Part shown: positions 9,367 through 18,781 of the stretch, one piece after another
How positions within the stretch are numbered: the first letter of the stretch is position 1
How the letters are laid out: every line of letters starts with the position of its first letter
Assembly: GCF_014857925.1 (NCBI RefSeq)
Contig: NZ_JACYVZ010000001.1
Location: 235,288 to 299,287, forward strand
Direction of reading: 5' to 3'
Source of the DNA: Cysteiniphilum marinum
GTDB lineage: Bacteria; Pseudomonadota; Gammaproteobacteria; Francisellales; Francisellaceae
DNA length: 64,000 nt
Position numbers and translations under genes: made by a program
Notes under the pieces: model-generated
Told to the model about the DNA's origin: nothing
What the model saw: the letters and a program-made list of their open reading frames with translations, nothing else
The model's database searches: none

Positions 9367-10629
9367 TTATTTTTTGATCATGCGATTAACGAGCATGGCA
9401 ATAAGCGTAATAAAGGCGCCAACAGCCAAGACATAGGCAGGTGCCATTAAGTCGCCACTGGCTTTAATCGCAGCAATAACAATCGTTGGCGTTAAACCAC
9501 CAAAAACTGCAAAACCTAAATTATAAGCAAAACCGATGCCGCTATAACGCACATCTTGCTTGAAAGCATCAATAAGCATTGCGGGGATATTGCCCCAGCA
9601 TAACGCACAAACGATCGCACTGATAACAATCGCAAGGAAGTAGATATTTTGATTCTGTGTGTATATGTGATAGATAAAAAAGCTCGCAATTATGGTGATA
9701 ATAATGGTTAGTAATAGAATCACTTGTCTATTGATTTTATCCGCAAAAAAACCAACGATAATACATAAAATTGATAAAATAATAACGCCTAAGCTGTTAA
9801 TCCAAACAAAGTTTTTCAAATGCAATTTGAGAATAGTGCCAAAATACGCTGGAAGTAATAAAAATAATGTGACAAAGCATAATGCACCGAATGAGACAAT
9901 GATTGTGGTATAGACTAAGTTCCAGCCATGGGTGTGCAAGACTTTGGTAATAGGTAAAGCATATTCTTTTTGGATAAAGGGTTGAAAGTCCTCAATGTCC
10001 ATTAATTGTTTACGTAGGTAATAAGCAATAAAGCCAAAAATGCCGCCCAAAATAAAGGGTATACGCCACACATGCATAAGCATTTGCTCATGGCTAAAAA
10101 ATTGCAATAAAAGCGCTTCAACAATAAAACCAATGGCGACACCCGCAATTAAAAAACAAAAGACAAAACCCGTCATAAAAGCTTTTTTATCTGGTGCTGA
10201 TTCGCTGACATAGGTAATAGCTCCTGGGATTTCACCACCAACAGAGAAACCTTGGGCAATGCGACAAATCACCAATAAAATGGGTGCCAGCATACCAACG
10301 CTTTGATACGTTGGCAGAATGCCAATGATAAATGTTGATAATGCCATCACTAAGATCGAAATGGTAAAGGTTTTCTTGCGCCCATATTTATCACCAAAAT
10401 GACCAAAAATAATGCCGCCGAATGGGCGTGCAAAATAACCAACAGCATAAGCACTAAAGGCAATTAAAAGCGAGTTAATTGCTGAATGCGTTGGAAAGAA
10501 AAGCTGTGATATATAGCCAGCAAGTAGCGCGTAGATGATGAAGTCATAAAACTCAAGCATGCCACCTAAGCTTGATAACAATAAAATTTTACGTTGATTT
10601 TTGTTAAGCATATTGATTAATCTGTCCAT
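9367..10629 (-). CDS. MFS transporter, metabolite:H+ symporter (ProP/ShiA-like) type
   Basis: Inner-membrane proton symporter with about 12 hydrophobic segments. The loop 2-3 MFS motif reads GHFGDKYGRKKTF, and the N-terminal GGMLEFYDFIIYALLA stretch is typical of the metabolite:H+ symporter family, whose members carry organic acids, betaine or sugars. The substrate cannot be told. The frame stays open to 10776, but that start would overlap the divergent phosphoesterase gene, and the extra residues are not MFS-like. The ATG at 10629 (420 residues) or the one at 10611 is more likely. It ends 5 bp before the priA start, so the two may be co-transcribed. Confidence 0.85.
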   Translation of the reverse strand: MDRLINMLNKNQRKILLLSSLGGMLEFYDFIIYALLAGYISQLFFPTHSAINSLLIAFSAYAVGYFARPFGGIIFGHFGDKYGRKKTFTISILVMALSTFIIGILPTYQSVGMLAPILLVICRIAQGFSVGGEIPGAITYVSESAPDKKAFMTGFVFCFLIAGVAIGFIVEALLLQFFSHEQMLMHVWRIPFILGGIFGFIAYYLRKQLMDIEDFQPFIQKEYALPITKVLHTHGWNLVYTTIIVSFGALCFVTLFLLLPAYFGTILKLHLKNFVWINSLGVIILSILCIIVGFFADKINRQVILLLTIIITIIASFFIYHIYTQNQNIYFLAIVISAIVCALCWGNIPAMLIDAFKQDVRYSGIGFAYNLGFAVFGGLTPTIVIAAIKASGDLMAPAYVLAVGAFITLIAMLVNRMIKK

Positions 10630-10758
10630 ATTCACACGGGGGTTGACTGATTCTATCAATGAAATTTTGGCAAGACTAGCGATAAATTTTCTTTTATGCC
10701 GAAAGTTTTGACTATACTGGAGTTGTGCCCTACAACCAACCAAATAAAAGGATAAGCA

Positions 10759-11520
10759 ATGAAACGGATTATTCATTTAACCGATACCCATTTAGGCTAT
10801 GAAAACCTATCTTCCGTCATGCGTGATTTAGTCACGCGTATTATCTTTACCAAGGAAAAGGCGGGTGATTATATTATTGTCATTACTGGCGATATTGTTG
10901 AGGATGCAACAAAGGATGGTGCTTATGATGAAGCCTTGGCACAAATCAATCGCTTAAAACGCGCTGGATTTCATGTGCTTGTGATTCCAGGCAACCATGA
11001 CTATGGTACAGGATCGATTGGTTATAGTGGTTATGTGCCAGCATTTAAACAGGCTTTTTATGGCAGTATTGATGTGCAATATCCAATTAAAACAATTATT
11101 GATAATATTGCCTTTTTGGGGTTAGACTCCATGGCAGAGGAGCTTCATTGGTATGATCGGTTATTCGCCGAGGGGCAGTTGGGTGAGGCGCAATTACAGC
11201 GTTTAGATAATTATTTAAGCCATGATGAGGATGTGAAAAATGCAGCATATCGCGTGGTGTATCTGCATCATCATCCTTTCTCACCTCGCCCATTTCATCA
11301 CTTAAAAGACTCAGATGATTTAGGTGAAATACTAAAAGCACATAAGATTGATATGCTGTTATTTGGTCATAATCACGATGGTTTAGTGTGGAGTGGTAAG
11401 TGGGGAATCCCACGTGTTTATGATGGCGGGACATCCACGGGCAAACAAGCTAAGCCATCACCACACCGCGTGATAGATTTATCAAAGCATCCGGCATTTG
11501 ATTATGATGCTAAATTTTAG
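10759..11520 (+). CDS. Calcineurin-like metallophosphoesterase (CpdA-like)
   Basis: Cytosolic binuclear-metal phosphodiesterase of 253 residues. All metal-site motifs are present in order: DTHLGY (DxH) at residues 8-13, GDIVED near residue 45, GNHDYG near 80, a histidine-rich YLHHHPF near 170 and GHNHDG (GHxH) near 197. These resemble the CpdA/Rv0805 group that hydrolyses 3',5'-cyclic AMP or related phosphodiesters. AAAGGAT precedes the ATG. It is divergent from the MFS gene with a short promoter region. The exact substrate is uncertain. Confidence 0.8.
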   Translation: MKRIIHLTDTHLGYENLSSVMRDLVTRIIFTKEKAGDYIIVITGDIVEDATKDGAYDEALAQINRLKRAGFHVLVIPGNHDYGTGSIGYSGYVPAFKQAFYGSIDVQYPIKTIIDNIAFLGLDSMAEELHWYDRLFAEGQLGEAQLQRLDNYLSHDEDVKNAAYRVVYLHHHPFSPRPFHHLKDSDDLGEILKAHKIDMLLFGHNHDGLVWSGKWGIPRVYDGGTSTGKQAKPSPHRVIDLSKHPAFDYDAKF

Positions 11521-11598
11521 TTATTGATGGTCAATGCATGATGTTTTGCGTATAGTATTTGCCATTGATCATGGACCAAGAAAAATCAAAAAATAACA

Positions 11599-12285
11599 AT
11601 GAAAATTGCAATTATGGGGGCAATGCCCGAAGAAATCACACCAATTCTTGCTGAGTTAGACACTTATGACACCAAGGAATATGCCAATAATACCTATTAT
11701 CTAGGACATTATCATGGGCATGAACTAATTATTGCCTATAGTAAAATTGGCAAGGTGTTTTCAACCTTGACGGCAACGGTGATGATAGAGCATTTCGGCG
11801 CGGAAGTTTTGCTATTTTCTGGTGTTGCCGGAGGCGGCTCGGCAGATGTGCAAGTTGGCGATATCGTTGTTGCCACACAAACAGTGCAGCATGATATTGA
11901 TATTACCGCATTTGGTCGCCAAAAGGGTGAGATTCCAGGAAGCAAAGTGTTTATCGCAACCTGTCAGCGCTTAACATCAAAGTTAAAAATTGCTGCAAAT
12001 ACGCATGGGATTGCCTTAAAAGAAGGTGTTATTGCGACGGGGGACCAGTTTATTCATAGCAAAGAAGTCAAAGAGATGATTGTGAAGCACTTCCATGCGC
12101 AGGCGATTGAGATGGAAGGAGCCAGTGTTAATCTGGTGTGTCATGAGCTTAATGTCCCTTGTGTGGTATTGCGTGCTATCTCAGATACAGCAGATGGTCA
12201 GGCAGTGGATGATTTCCCGCAGTTTGTTGAAGAAGCAGCCAAGCAATCAGCCACACTTATTTTATCGTTGGTAAGATTATTATAA
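11599..12285 (+). CDS. mtnN: 5'-methylthioadenosine/S-adenosylhomocysteine nucleosidase
   Basis: Cleaves the N-glycosidic bond of methylthioadenosine and S-adenosylhomocysteine, recycling by-products of polyamine, methylation and biotin chemistry. 228 residues, matching E. coli MtnN/Pfs. The start MKIAIMGAMPEEI includes the catalytic Glu in the PEE segment. SGVAGGGSADVQVGDIVV, TAFGRQKGEIPG, the substrate-binding EMEGAS and the catalytic Asp in AISDTADG follow. Only 127 bp separate it from rph, including one palindromic repeat. Confidence 0.94.
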   Translation: MKIAIMGAMPEEITPILAELDTYDTKEYANNTYYLGHYHGHELIIAYSKIGKVFSTLTATVMIEHFGAEVLLFSGVAGGGSADVQVGDIVVATQTVQHDIDITAFGRQKGEIPGSKVFIATCQRLTSKLKIAANTHGIALKEGVIATGDQFIHSKEVKEMIVKHFHAQAIEMEGASVNLVCHELNVPCVVLRAISDTADGQAVDDFPQFVEEAAKQSATLILSLVRLL

Positions 12286-12318
12286 GGTAAATGTATGAAG
12301 TGAGAATAATCAGATTTT

Positions 12319-12340
12319 AGGGCGTATTCAATACGTCCCT
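12319..12340. repeat. Family 1 palindromic intergenic repeat, single copy
   Basis: The 22-bp near-palindrome AGGGCGTATT-CA-ATACGTCCCT lies in the mtnN-rph gap. It matches the core of the array after rph (GGGGCGTATTGCATACGCCC) and the copy upstream of bioD, followed here too by CTACGGTAG-like sequence. It is a REP-like element; no gene is within it. Confidence 0.75.
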
Positions 12341-12412
12341 ACGGTAGATATGAAATAAATAAAAGAACAGAAGAACAAAAGAAGATCAAAAAAGAATAAA
12401 AGGAAAAGAACA

Positions 12413-13129
12413 ATGCGTCCAAGTCAACGTCAAACCAATGAAATGAGAAAATTAACAGTAATTCATCAATTTACCAAACATGCAGAAGGCTCTGTGTTAG
12501 TGTCTTTTGGCGATACCAAAGTATTATGTAATGCCTCAGTATTAAAAGAAGTACCTAAATTTCTAAAAGATGCCAATCAAGGTTGGTTAACGGCTGAATA
12601 TGGCATGCTGCCGCGTTCTACTCACTCAAGAATGGATAGGGAAGCAGCCAGAGGTAAACAATCAGGCAGAACACAAGAAATCCAGCGTTTAATCGGTCGT
12701 GCATTACGTGCTGCAGTAAACTTGAATGAATTTCCAGGAATTACCATAAAAGTAGACTGTGATGTCTTGCAAGCCGATGGTGGTACAAGAACGGCTGCGA
12801 TTACTGGAGCGAGTCTTGCGATTGAAGATGCGGTGAAATACATGCAAGCAAATGGTCTTGTCAAAGAAGATGCTAAACCAATTCAGACACATGTTGCTGC
12901 TATTTCTGTCGGTGTCTATAAAGAGACACCAGTACTTGATTTAGATTATGCTGAGGATTCAGATGCTGATACAGATATGAATATTGTGATGACGCATGAT
13001 GGTGGTATTATTGAGATTCAGGGAACCGCTGAAGGCACACCTTTTTCAGAAGAAGATTTTGCACAAATGCTTGCTTTGGGTAAAAAAGGGATTAATGAGA
13101 TTTTCAAGCAAACGCGTAACCTACCGTAG
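12413..13129 (+). CDS. rph: Ribonuclease PH
   Basis: Phosphate-dependent 3'-to-5' exoribonuclease that trims tRNA 3' ends, acting as a hexamer in the cytosol. 238 residues, the normal length, with the N-terminal signature [11 protein letters not shown], then [33 protein letters not shown], the RNA-contacting [12 protein letters not shown] and the phosphate-site stretch [19 protein letters not shown]. The stop codon TAG (13127-13129) lies inside the first unit of a tandem palindromic repeat array, so the end of the coding region and the repeat coincide. Confidence 0.96.
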   Translation: MRPSQRQTNEMRKLTVIHQFTKHAEGSVLVSFGDTKVLCNASVLKEVPKFLKDANQGWLTAEYGMLPRSTHSRMDREAARGKQSGRTQEIQRLIGRALRAAVNLNEFPGITIKVDCDVLQADGGTRTAAITGASLAIEDAVKYMQANGLVKEDAKPIQTHVAAISVGVYKETPVLDLDYAEDSDADTDMNIVMTHDGGIIEIQGTAEGTPFSEEDFAQMLALGKKGINEIFKQTRNLP

Positions 13130-13271
13130 GGGCGTATTGCATACGCCCACAAATATGCAAAACCTGTGGGAAGATATTGCATACATCCACAAATATCCAA
13201 AACCTATAGGGGTATATTGAGTACGCCCATAAATTATGCAAAACCCGTAGGGGCGTATTGCATACGCCCTA
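13124..13271. repeat. Tandem array of family 1 palindromic repeats (about 3.7 units of 40-41 bp)
   Basis: Units span 13124-13163, 13164-13203, 13204-13244 and a partial unit at 13245-13271. Each full unit has a GTAGGGG-type start, a GGGCGTAT-TGC-ATACGCCC palindrome and an ACAAATATGCAAAAC-type tail. Units 1 and 4 are nearly identical; units 2 and 3 have drifted. A partial inverse copy (GCGTACCCCCTA) follows at about 13274. The array fills most of the rph-lysR gap and holds the rph stop codon. Confidence 0.88.
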
Positions 13272-13307
13272 ATTGCGTACCCCCTAAAAAACATTGGAGT
13301 AAAAATC

Positions 13308-14171
13308 ATGATTCGCCTAAGTCCTTTACTACAAGCCTTTTTAAGTGTTGAGAAAAACAAAACGGTACATGCTGCCGCGGAGACTCTTTTTTTGACGCAA
13401 ACTGCGGTAACACAAAGAATAAAGCAGCTTGAAGAGAAGCTTGGCGTGCCACTTTTTATCCGCTCACGCAAGGGCATGCAGCTGACTGAAGAAGGGCAAG
13501 TACTACTTAGATATTGTCATGATATGCAAAATTTAGAAAACAGCTATTTGCATAGCTTAAATATGAGCGAAAGTGACAATATTATTGCTTTGAAACTCGT
13601 ATCTTCCTCGACATTAATGAAAACACGGATTGTCAAAGTAGTGACAACCATTGCTAAATTATACCCGCAACTAAGACTGTATTTGCAGATCCAAGATATT
13701 GAAGCGCGGCATGAGTTGTTAAAGACAGGGCAAGTTGATCTGGCGATTGTTAATAATAAGCAAGTGTCAAAAGAGATGTGCGCTAAGGTACTATCTCCAG
13801 AGCGTTATGTCTTTATTGTGCCTAAGGCGTGGGCAAAGCGTGCGATTAAAGACGTTGTACTTAATGAAAATATTATCGATTTTGATAGCAGTGATGATAT
13901 TACGTTTTCCTATTTGGCAAAGTATGACTTATTGCAGTTTGCACGTAAAGACCGACATTTTATCAACTCTCCTGATCAATTAGCGCAATTGGTTGGCTTT
14001 AAGCTTGGTTATACGGTAGTTACTAAGCAGTTTTTTGAGCAATATTGTGATCAGGCTAAAGTGGTTATTCTTAAAGATAATTGGTTTTATGATCATGATA
14101 TTTCATTATGTTGGTATGATCGTGGTGTGTTGCCAAGTTACTTTAAAGCGTTAATCGATGCGATTAACTAA
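13308..14171 (+). CDS. LysR-family transcriptional regulator
   Basis: 287 residues: an N-terminal winged helix-turn-helix (about residues 1-60, AAAETLFLTQTAVTQRIKQLEEKLGVPLF) and a C-terminal effector-binding domain starting near residue 90. Such proteins act as tetramers on divergent or neighbouring promoters. No divergent target is next to it, because the gap to rph is filled by repeats. GGAG lies before the ATG. The cognate effector is not recognisable. The downstream adaptor/protease operon is convergent with it. Confidence 0.88.
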   Translation: MIRLSPLLQAFLSVEKNKTVHAAAETLFLTQTAVTQRIKQLEEKLGVPLFIRSRKGMQLTEEGQVLLRYCHDMQNLENSYLHSLNMSESDNIIALKLVSSSTLMKTRIVKVVTTIAKLYPQLRLYLQIQDIEARHELLKTGQVDLAIVNNKQVSKEMCAKVLSPERYVFIVPKAWAKRAIKDVVLNENIIDFDSSDDITFSYLAKYDLLQFARKDRHFINSPDQLAQLVGFKLGYTVVTKQFFEQYCDQAKVVILKDNWFYDHDISLCWYDRGVLPSYFKALIDAIN

Positions 14172-14180
14172 TACCAGAAA

Positions 14181-14230
14181 TGGCTTCGACTAGCGCTCAG
14201 CCAACGCACGTCCCCTAACGCTCAACCAAC
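14181..14230. repeat. Family 2 intergenic repeat (one good and one partial copy)
   Basis: GGCTTCGACT-AGCGCTCAGCCAACG (14181-14205) is followed by a partial copy CGCTCAACCAACG (14218-14230). The same sequence occurs after trpA and, inverted, after the gene ending at 63260. It sits between two convergent genes just downstream of both stop codons. Confidence 0.8.
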
Positions 14231-14237
14231 GTATAGT

Positions 14238-16421
14238 TTAGAACCCAGATTCTTTTACCCAAAGGATAAGGATTTGCTGCCATAGGCGTGCGGCAAGTGA
14301 CTTTCTTTCAATATCAATAAACACTTTGCCTCTGACAACATGCGGTAATTTGTAAGGTAAAGGCGAACTAAGCGTTAATAAAATCAAAAACACATTTTCC
14401 TGCGGTGTAAGTTTACCTTCTTTATCAGGGTTAACGGCAATACTTCCCCCGAAGCTTGATGCGTGATATGCACTTAATGGAGCTGCTTCATGGATATAGC
14501 TTAGATTGGCTTTATTTTCATTCTGACTTTTGAAAACACTTGATTGTGAGCTCACAATATATCTAATCTCAACGGGCATTTTAGCAAGATCAATGTTCTC
14601 AGGGACAAAATAGCCCTTTTGATTAAGCTTTAGCTGACCTTGATCATCTGCCGTTGTATAGGCACGAAGTTGCAACGTTTTGTTATTGACAATGAGCATT
14701 AATGCTTGTTTGGCTTTTAGCCAAGCATCAGGGTGCAAATCTTCAGATAATGATTCAACAATGCCATCAAAAGGTGCGGTAAACCTTAACTTGTCTTGTT
14801 GTTTTTGTAATTGAGTTAATTGGGTTTTCGTGTGATTGATTTGTGTTTGCAGTACTTGTTGTTGATCTAGCTTGGTTTGGAAATGGACACTATTTCTTTG
14901 CTGCCAAATGAGTTGTTTAAGTTTCTCATTGGCTTGAGCAATTTGAAAGCCAAGCTGATCAGACTCTAATTGTGCTAAAACTTGCCCTTTTTTAACGTAT
15001 TCTCCTTTTTTAACATAAACAGATACAACGCGTGCTGCAATCTCGGTATAAAGCGGTTTGGTTTGATAAGATAACGTTGCCGGCAATGAGACTTGTGATT
15101 GCCAAGGAATAAAAAATAAACCCATTAAAATAAGGATGATAATGGATAACATTAGGGTATTTTTATTAAGTGATATATTGCTTTTCATGCTCCACCAGAC
15201 TTTTAGTTCGCGATAAATGGGATGTAAAATAAAATAAACAATTTCAATGACAAATAAGATAATACCTAGCGCCTTAAAAAATAAGTAATAAACCATAATT
15301 GCAATCCCTAAAAAGAGCACAAAGCGATAGATCCAAGTCAATACGGCATAAGTGATCAAAGTACGTTGACGTGCTTTAGAGAATTGTTCAGGTTCGGGCA
15401 TATTCAGCCCAAATAGCATCTCACGCAATTTCCACTTGGTCAGTGCAAAAGCACGTGTTTGCAAATTACGCATACTTAAAACATCAGACAACACATGGTA
15501 ACCGTCAAAGCGCAAAAACGGGCTGATATTAATAATATAGGTGGTCATTAAGCTATAGGTTGCTAGGAAAAAACAAATACTTTTAATCGCGCCTTCAGGC
15601 ATGAGTAACCACGCGCACAATGCAAAGATCGCAATATATGTTTCAGTGATAACACCTGCTAATGCGATAGTCACACGCTCTTTGGGATCATTGATTTTCC
15701 AACTTTCACCAGTGTCAGTATAAAGCATCGGAAACATGACCAAAAAAGCGACCCCCATCGTTGGCACATTCAGCGCATATTTCTTACACATTAACGCATG
15801 TCCTAATTCATGACAGCTTTTAGCAAGTATTAATGCAATACCATACAATAAGATATATTGGATGGAAAAAAGGGCAAAAAAAGTATGTGTAAATTGATCC
15901 CATTGTCTCAATGTAAAGATAATGGCAATAAATCCTAATATGATCATGCTTAATGCAAAACCTTTACCAAGTGCAAAACGCATATAAGGATAAATAGCAT
16001 TTAAAAAACGATTTGGTTTGACTAAGGGCACGCGAAAAAACAAATAGTTTTTAGCAAGCCATAAAAACCAATTCATTTTTTTCGGTGCTTGCGTTTCATT
16101 AATGGTTTTCATGGTGCCAAAAGACTGCTCAATCAGGCAGTTTTGTGATAAAAATTTTAATATTTGTGTGATGTCATCTGTCGTAATTTGTGCCAGAGAG
16201 TTTGCTTTAACTGTATTAATTAACTCATCAGGAGAAATGCTCTGCCAAAAGCGCAATATCTCATGCTCGTGCCAACCAAGATGGAAAAAACGATTATTTA
16301 AAAGATCCTGCACAACCCATGTTGGACTATTATTAAAGTCCATACCACCTTTTTGCAAGATAACACCTTCACGCAAAGATGGGAGAATTTCTGGTAATTC
16401 TGAGTTCATTGACATTTGCAT
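14238..16421 (-). CDS. PqqD-like / site-2 protease (M50) / HlyD-type adaptor fusion protein
   Basis: A 727-residue membrane protein with three parts. Residues about 10-95 resemble the PqqD-like wedge found in front of such proteases. Residues about 150-440 are a polytopic M50 (site-2 protease) core with HELGH at about 204-208 and the third metal ligand in SPFLRFDGYH (Asp about 306). After a last membrane helix (about 425-445) comes a periplasmic barrel-sandwich/coiled-coil adaptor (VYVKKGEYVKKGQVLAQLESD, then a Gln-rich coil and FTAPFDGIVE). It is the third gene of a tight operon, starting 3 bp after the upstream stop. The likely role is in peptide or protein export or envelope processing; no ATPase or cargo gene is adjacent. 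The protease family is secure, the role is inference. Confidence 0.78.
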   Translation of the reverse strand: MQMSMNSELPEILPSLREGVILQKGGMDFNNSPTWVVQDLLNNRFFHLGWHEHEILRFWQSISPDELINTVKANSLAQITTDDITQILKFLSQNCLIEQSFGTMKTINETQAPKKMNWFLWLAKNYLFFRVPLVKPNRFLNAIYPYMRFALGKGFALSMIILGFIAIIFTLRQWDQFTHTFFALFSIQYILLYGIALILAKSCHELGHALMCKKYALNVPTMGVAFLVMFPMLYTDTGESWKINDPKERVTIALAGVITETYIAIFALCAWLLMPEGAIKSICFFLATYSLMTTYIINISPFLRFDGYHVLSDVLSMRNLQTRAFALTKWKLREMLFGLNMPEPEQFSKARQRTLITYAVLTWIYRFVLFLGIAIMVYYLFFKALGIILFVIEIVYFILHPIYRELKVWWSMKSNISLNKNTLMLSIIILILMGLFFIPWQSQVSLPATLSYQTKPLYTEIAARVVSVYVKKGEYVKKGQVLAQLESDQLGFQIAQANEKLKQLIWQQRNSVHFQTKLDQQQVLQTQINHTKTQLTQLQKQQDKLRFTAPFDGIVESLSEDLHPDAWLKAKQALMLIVNNKTLQLRAYTTADDQGQLKLNQKGYFVPENIDLAKMPVEIRYIVSSQSSVFKSQNENKANLSYIHEAAPLSAYHASSFGGSIAVNPDKEGKLTPQENVFLILLTLSSPLPYKLPHVVRGKVFIDIERKSLAARLWQQILILWVKESGF

Positions 16422-16424
16422 ACT

Positions 16425-17765
16425 TTACCACCCAAAAAATTGTCGTAAGGTTGTGATAGGTTTACGGAATAAGTAATAAAACAAACTAACATTATTACCC
16501 ATCAATTTGGCAGTTCCTTGGCTGCCAATTTTAGGTATGTCTTGATTTGAATTAATACGAGCAATGACCTGATAAGCCAGAATTTGCGATGGTGTAATCG
16601 TTGCTTCAAAGCTTGCATAATCAATAATGCCATAAACAGGGTTAAGCGGGTCAGCATTTAGAAATAACTTGACCTTGTCACCTTTGTTAAAATTGATAGC
16701 ATCAGCAACAGGCAGCCAGATTTCTATCTCAACTTGACCTGGTGTTGCTACTTGCATAACATTCTCACCCGTGACAACGGGTTTACCAAACCATTGGTTA
16801 GGCGTATCAATAATAGCAATACCATTAATAGGACTTTTGACATCTGATTCATTAATCAGATGGGCGGTATAGTCAACTTCAAGTTGTTTTTCTTGCATCA
16901 GCGCTTGTAAAACTTGAATCTCAGCACGTTTTTCAATGTCTTGATAACTGCTTTGAACGGCTGTTTTGTATTTAGCAGTAGCTGTTGAAAGCTCTTTTTG
17001 TGCAAGCTCATGAGCATTGAGAAGATCTCGCTTATCCATATCAAATAATGTCTCACCTTGCGTAATATACTGCTCAGGTTTTACAAATACAGTCTCGATC
17101 ACACCTTCCATTGGTACGGTAATAATCATAGGGTCTTTGGCAATAATGGTGGCAGGTGCTAATACACTTTGTGGTACGCGGATAAACATCGCCAGAAATG
17201 CAGCTACAATGATGAGCCATATAATACGACGTTTACGACTTTTAAAGTAATAGGTAAACTGTCCAAAGATATTGCGTGGTTTGCTTAAATGAAGCCATGC
17301 TTGTTTGTAGGAATGGGCGATCCAGTCAAATTGTTTAAATTCATTTTCTTCAGGTAATTCATTGTTTAATAATAGTATGCCACCGATAACTTCTTTGTGG
17401 CTATTGCGAAAAAAGTAGAAGGTGACATATTTGGATAAGGGTTCTAACCAAATCTTATTAACGGCTTCAACAGCTGTCTCGCTATCAATCGTTTGCACTT
17501 CTTTATTTTGTGCATAATAAGTGATTAATTTATCAATAAATTCAGTAGCAGACAGTTGATAGGGGCTTGTTTTATTCAAACGCGTAATGCCGGAGATGCT
17601 TTTAATTTGAATATGTTTGTTTTGCCATGAGCTCCATACTATGGCGCGTTGGTAATCAATAACAACTTTGCTTTGATGCGCAATAAAAAATGCAAGCTCA
17701 TTGAGTTTGTTGATTTCTCTTAGCTCTTGTTGTAAAGAAAGTAGATTGGCTAATGTATCTTTCAT
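16425..17765 (-). CDS. GAF-like / HlyD-family periplasmic adaptor fusion
   Basis: 446 residues. The first about 165 are soluble and GAF-like (conserved spacing with VVIDYQRAIVW and VIGGILLLNN). A single membrane helix at about 180-200 (RRIIWLIIVAAFLAMFIRV) follows, then a membrane-fusion-protein barrel-sandwich (VPMEGVIETVFVKPEQYITQG), a helical hairpin and a beta-barrel. A cytosolic sensor joined to a periplasmic adaptor is unusual for classic HlyD. The SD (AAGGAG) lies over the stop of the upstream adaptor gene, so translation is likely coupled. It probably assembles with the other two proteins of the operon. The GAF call is by pattern only. Confidence 0.72.
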   Translation of the reverse strand: MKDTLANLLSLQQELREINKLNELAFFIAHQSKVVIDYQRAIVWSSWQNKHIQIKSISGITRLNKTSPYQLSATEFIDKLITYYAQNKEVQTIDSETAVEAVNKIWLEPLSKYVTFYFFRNSHKEVIGGILLLNNELPEENEFKQFDWIAHSYKQAWLHLSKPRNIFGQFTYYFKSRKRRIIWLIIVAAFLAMFIRVPQSVLAPATIIAKDPMIITVPMEGVIETVFVKPEQYITQGETLFDMDKRDLLNAHELAQKELSTATAKYKTAVQSSYQDIEKRAEIQVLQALMQEKQLEVDYTAHLINESDVKSPINGIAIIDTPNQWFGKPVVTGENVMQVATPGQVEIEIWLPVADAINFNKGDKVKLFLNADPLNPVYGIIDYASFEATITPSQILAYQVIARINSNQDIPKIGSQGTAKLMGNNVSLFYYLFRKPITTLRQFFGW

Positions 17766-17770
17766 ATTGC

Positions 17771-18571
17771 CTACTCCTTATTAATCGATGTGTGCATGTC
17801 TGGATTAAAATAGGCAATACCACTCATGCCTGAGAATAGCATTTGTGGTGTGAGTTTCTCATTAGTATCGGGCATTACTAGTTTACCGTAGATTAAAATA
17901 GACTGACTTGCTGGGTCAATTTGTCCGACGATCTTTGTCACTGTGGCATTAAAGTGTTGTTTTGGTAACTCATCTAACACTAAAGTAAAAGGTGTTTGTG
18001 CTTTGATATGTTGCAGCCAGATTGAGGGAATATACATCTTAATCTCAAGCTCACGATTATCAATGATATCAATTAAGGGATCATCCGTTTTAACGGTTTC
18101 ATTTTCCTCGGCGGATTGATGGACAACTTCGCCATGGTAGGGGGCTAAAACCTGACATTGTTTTTGTTGGAATTTCATGATGTTAAGATCAGCTTTTGCA
18201 ATTTCAAACTGGCTTTTTGCCTTAGCAAGTTCAATTTTGCTCGCCGAGTTTAAACGCATAAGCTCAGTTGTACTATCTAGTTGCGCGCTAGCGGCATCAA
18301 GCTCAGCTTGAGCACGCTTGCTTTTTAAATCAACCTCTTCACAATCAAACTGTACCAGCACATCACCCTGTTTGAATTGATCTCCTGGGCGAAAGTTGAT
18401 TTTCTGAATAACACCAGTCATGGGACTTGATAATGAAGCTTTTTGTATTGGAAACAGTGAGGCATATGTGCTATTTGATTTGTCGTAGTTATTGTTGATT
18501 GATGTGGTGTTATCAGCGTACAACAAGCTAGTCATTAGTAAGCTAGTATAAAAAATAATGGGTTTATGCAT
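17771..18571 (-). CDS. HlyD/RND-type periplasmic adaptor protein
   Basis: 266 residues. A signal peptide ends near residue 19 (hydrophobic FYTSLLMTSLLYADN). The lipoyl half-motif LSSPMTGVIQKINFRPGDQFKQG at about 48-70, an alpha-hairpin about 80-140 and the second half-motif VLAPYHGEVVHQSAEEN follow, then a beta-barrel. It lacks an obvious lipobox. It is the first gene of a three-gene minus-strand operon with the GAF-adaptor and M50 proteins. No RND pump or ABC transporter is encoded beside it, so the partner is either the M50 fusion or something elsewhere. Confidence 0.82.
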   Translation of the reverse strand: MHKPIIFYTSLLMTSLLYADNTTSINNNYDKSNSTYASLFPIQKASLSSPMTGVIQKINFRPGDQFKQGDVLVQFDCEEVDLKSKRAQAELDAASAQLDSTTELMRLNSASKIELAKAKSQFEIAKADLNIMKFQQKQCQVLAPYHGEVVHQSAEENETVKTDDPLIDIIDNRELEIKMYIPSIWLQHIKAQTPFTLVLDELPKQHFNATVTKIVGQIDPASQSILIYGKLVMPDTNEKLTPQMLFSGMSGIAYFNPDMHTSINKE

Positions 18572-18781
18572 AACGATTCCCTGTAAAATGATATCTTTTT
18601 TATTTGATGTTTAGCGTAGTAATAAGGTGTTGTTATAACAATAGGTAATAACTTTTTCTTATGTGCGAATTTAACGATAACCATATGGCAAAGTGCGTAT
18701 TTAGTGCGTGTTTTAAAGTGACTGGGATTTAGCTAAACTAATGATTAATTTAAGCAACAACAAAAAAAAAGAGAGTTTGTT

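Noticed and set aside
10630..10776. N-terminal extension of the MFS carrier to 10776
   Set aside because: It would overlap the start of the divergent phosphoesterase gene and the extra residues do not look like a transporter N-terminus.
13124..13271. The regular 40-bp units as a CRISPR array
   Set aside because: Units are contiguous imperfect copies with no unique spacers, and no cas genes are nearby.
13121..13477. Open frames of 60-120 codons on both strands across the repeat array after rph
   Set aside because: They arise from the tandem palindromic repeats and the antisense of the LysR gene; no SD and no protein-like composition.
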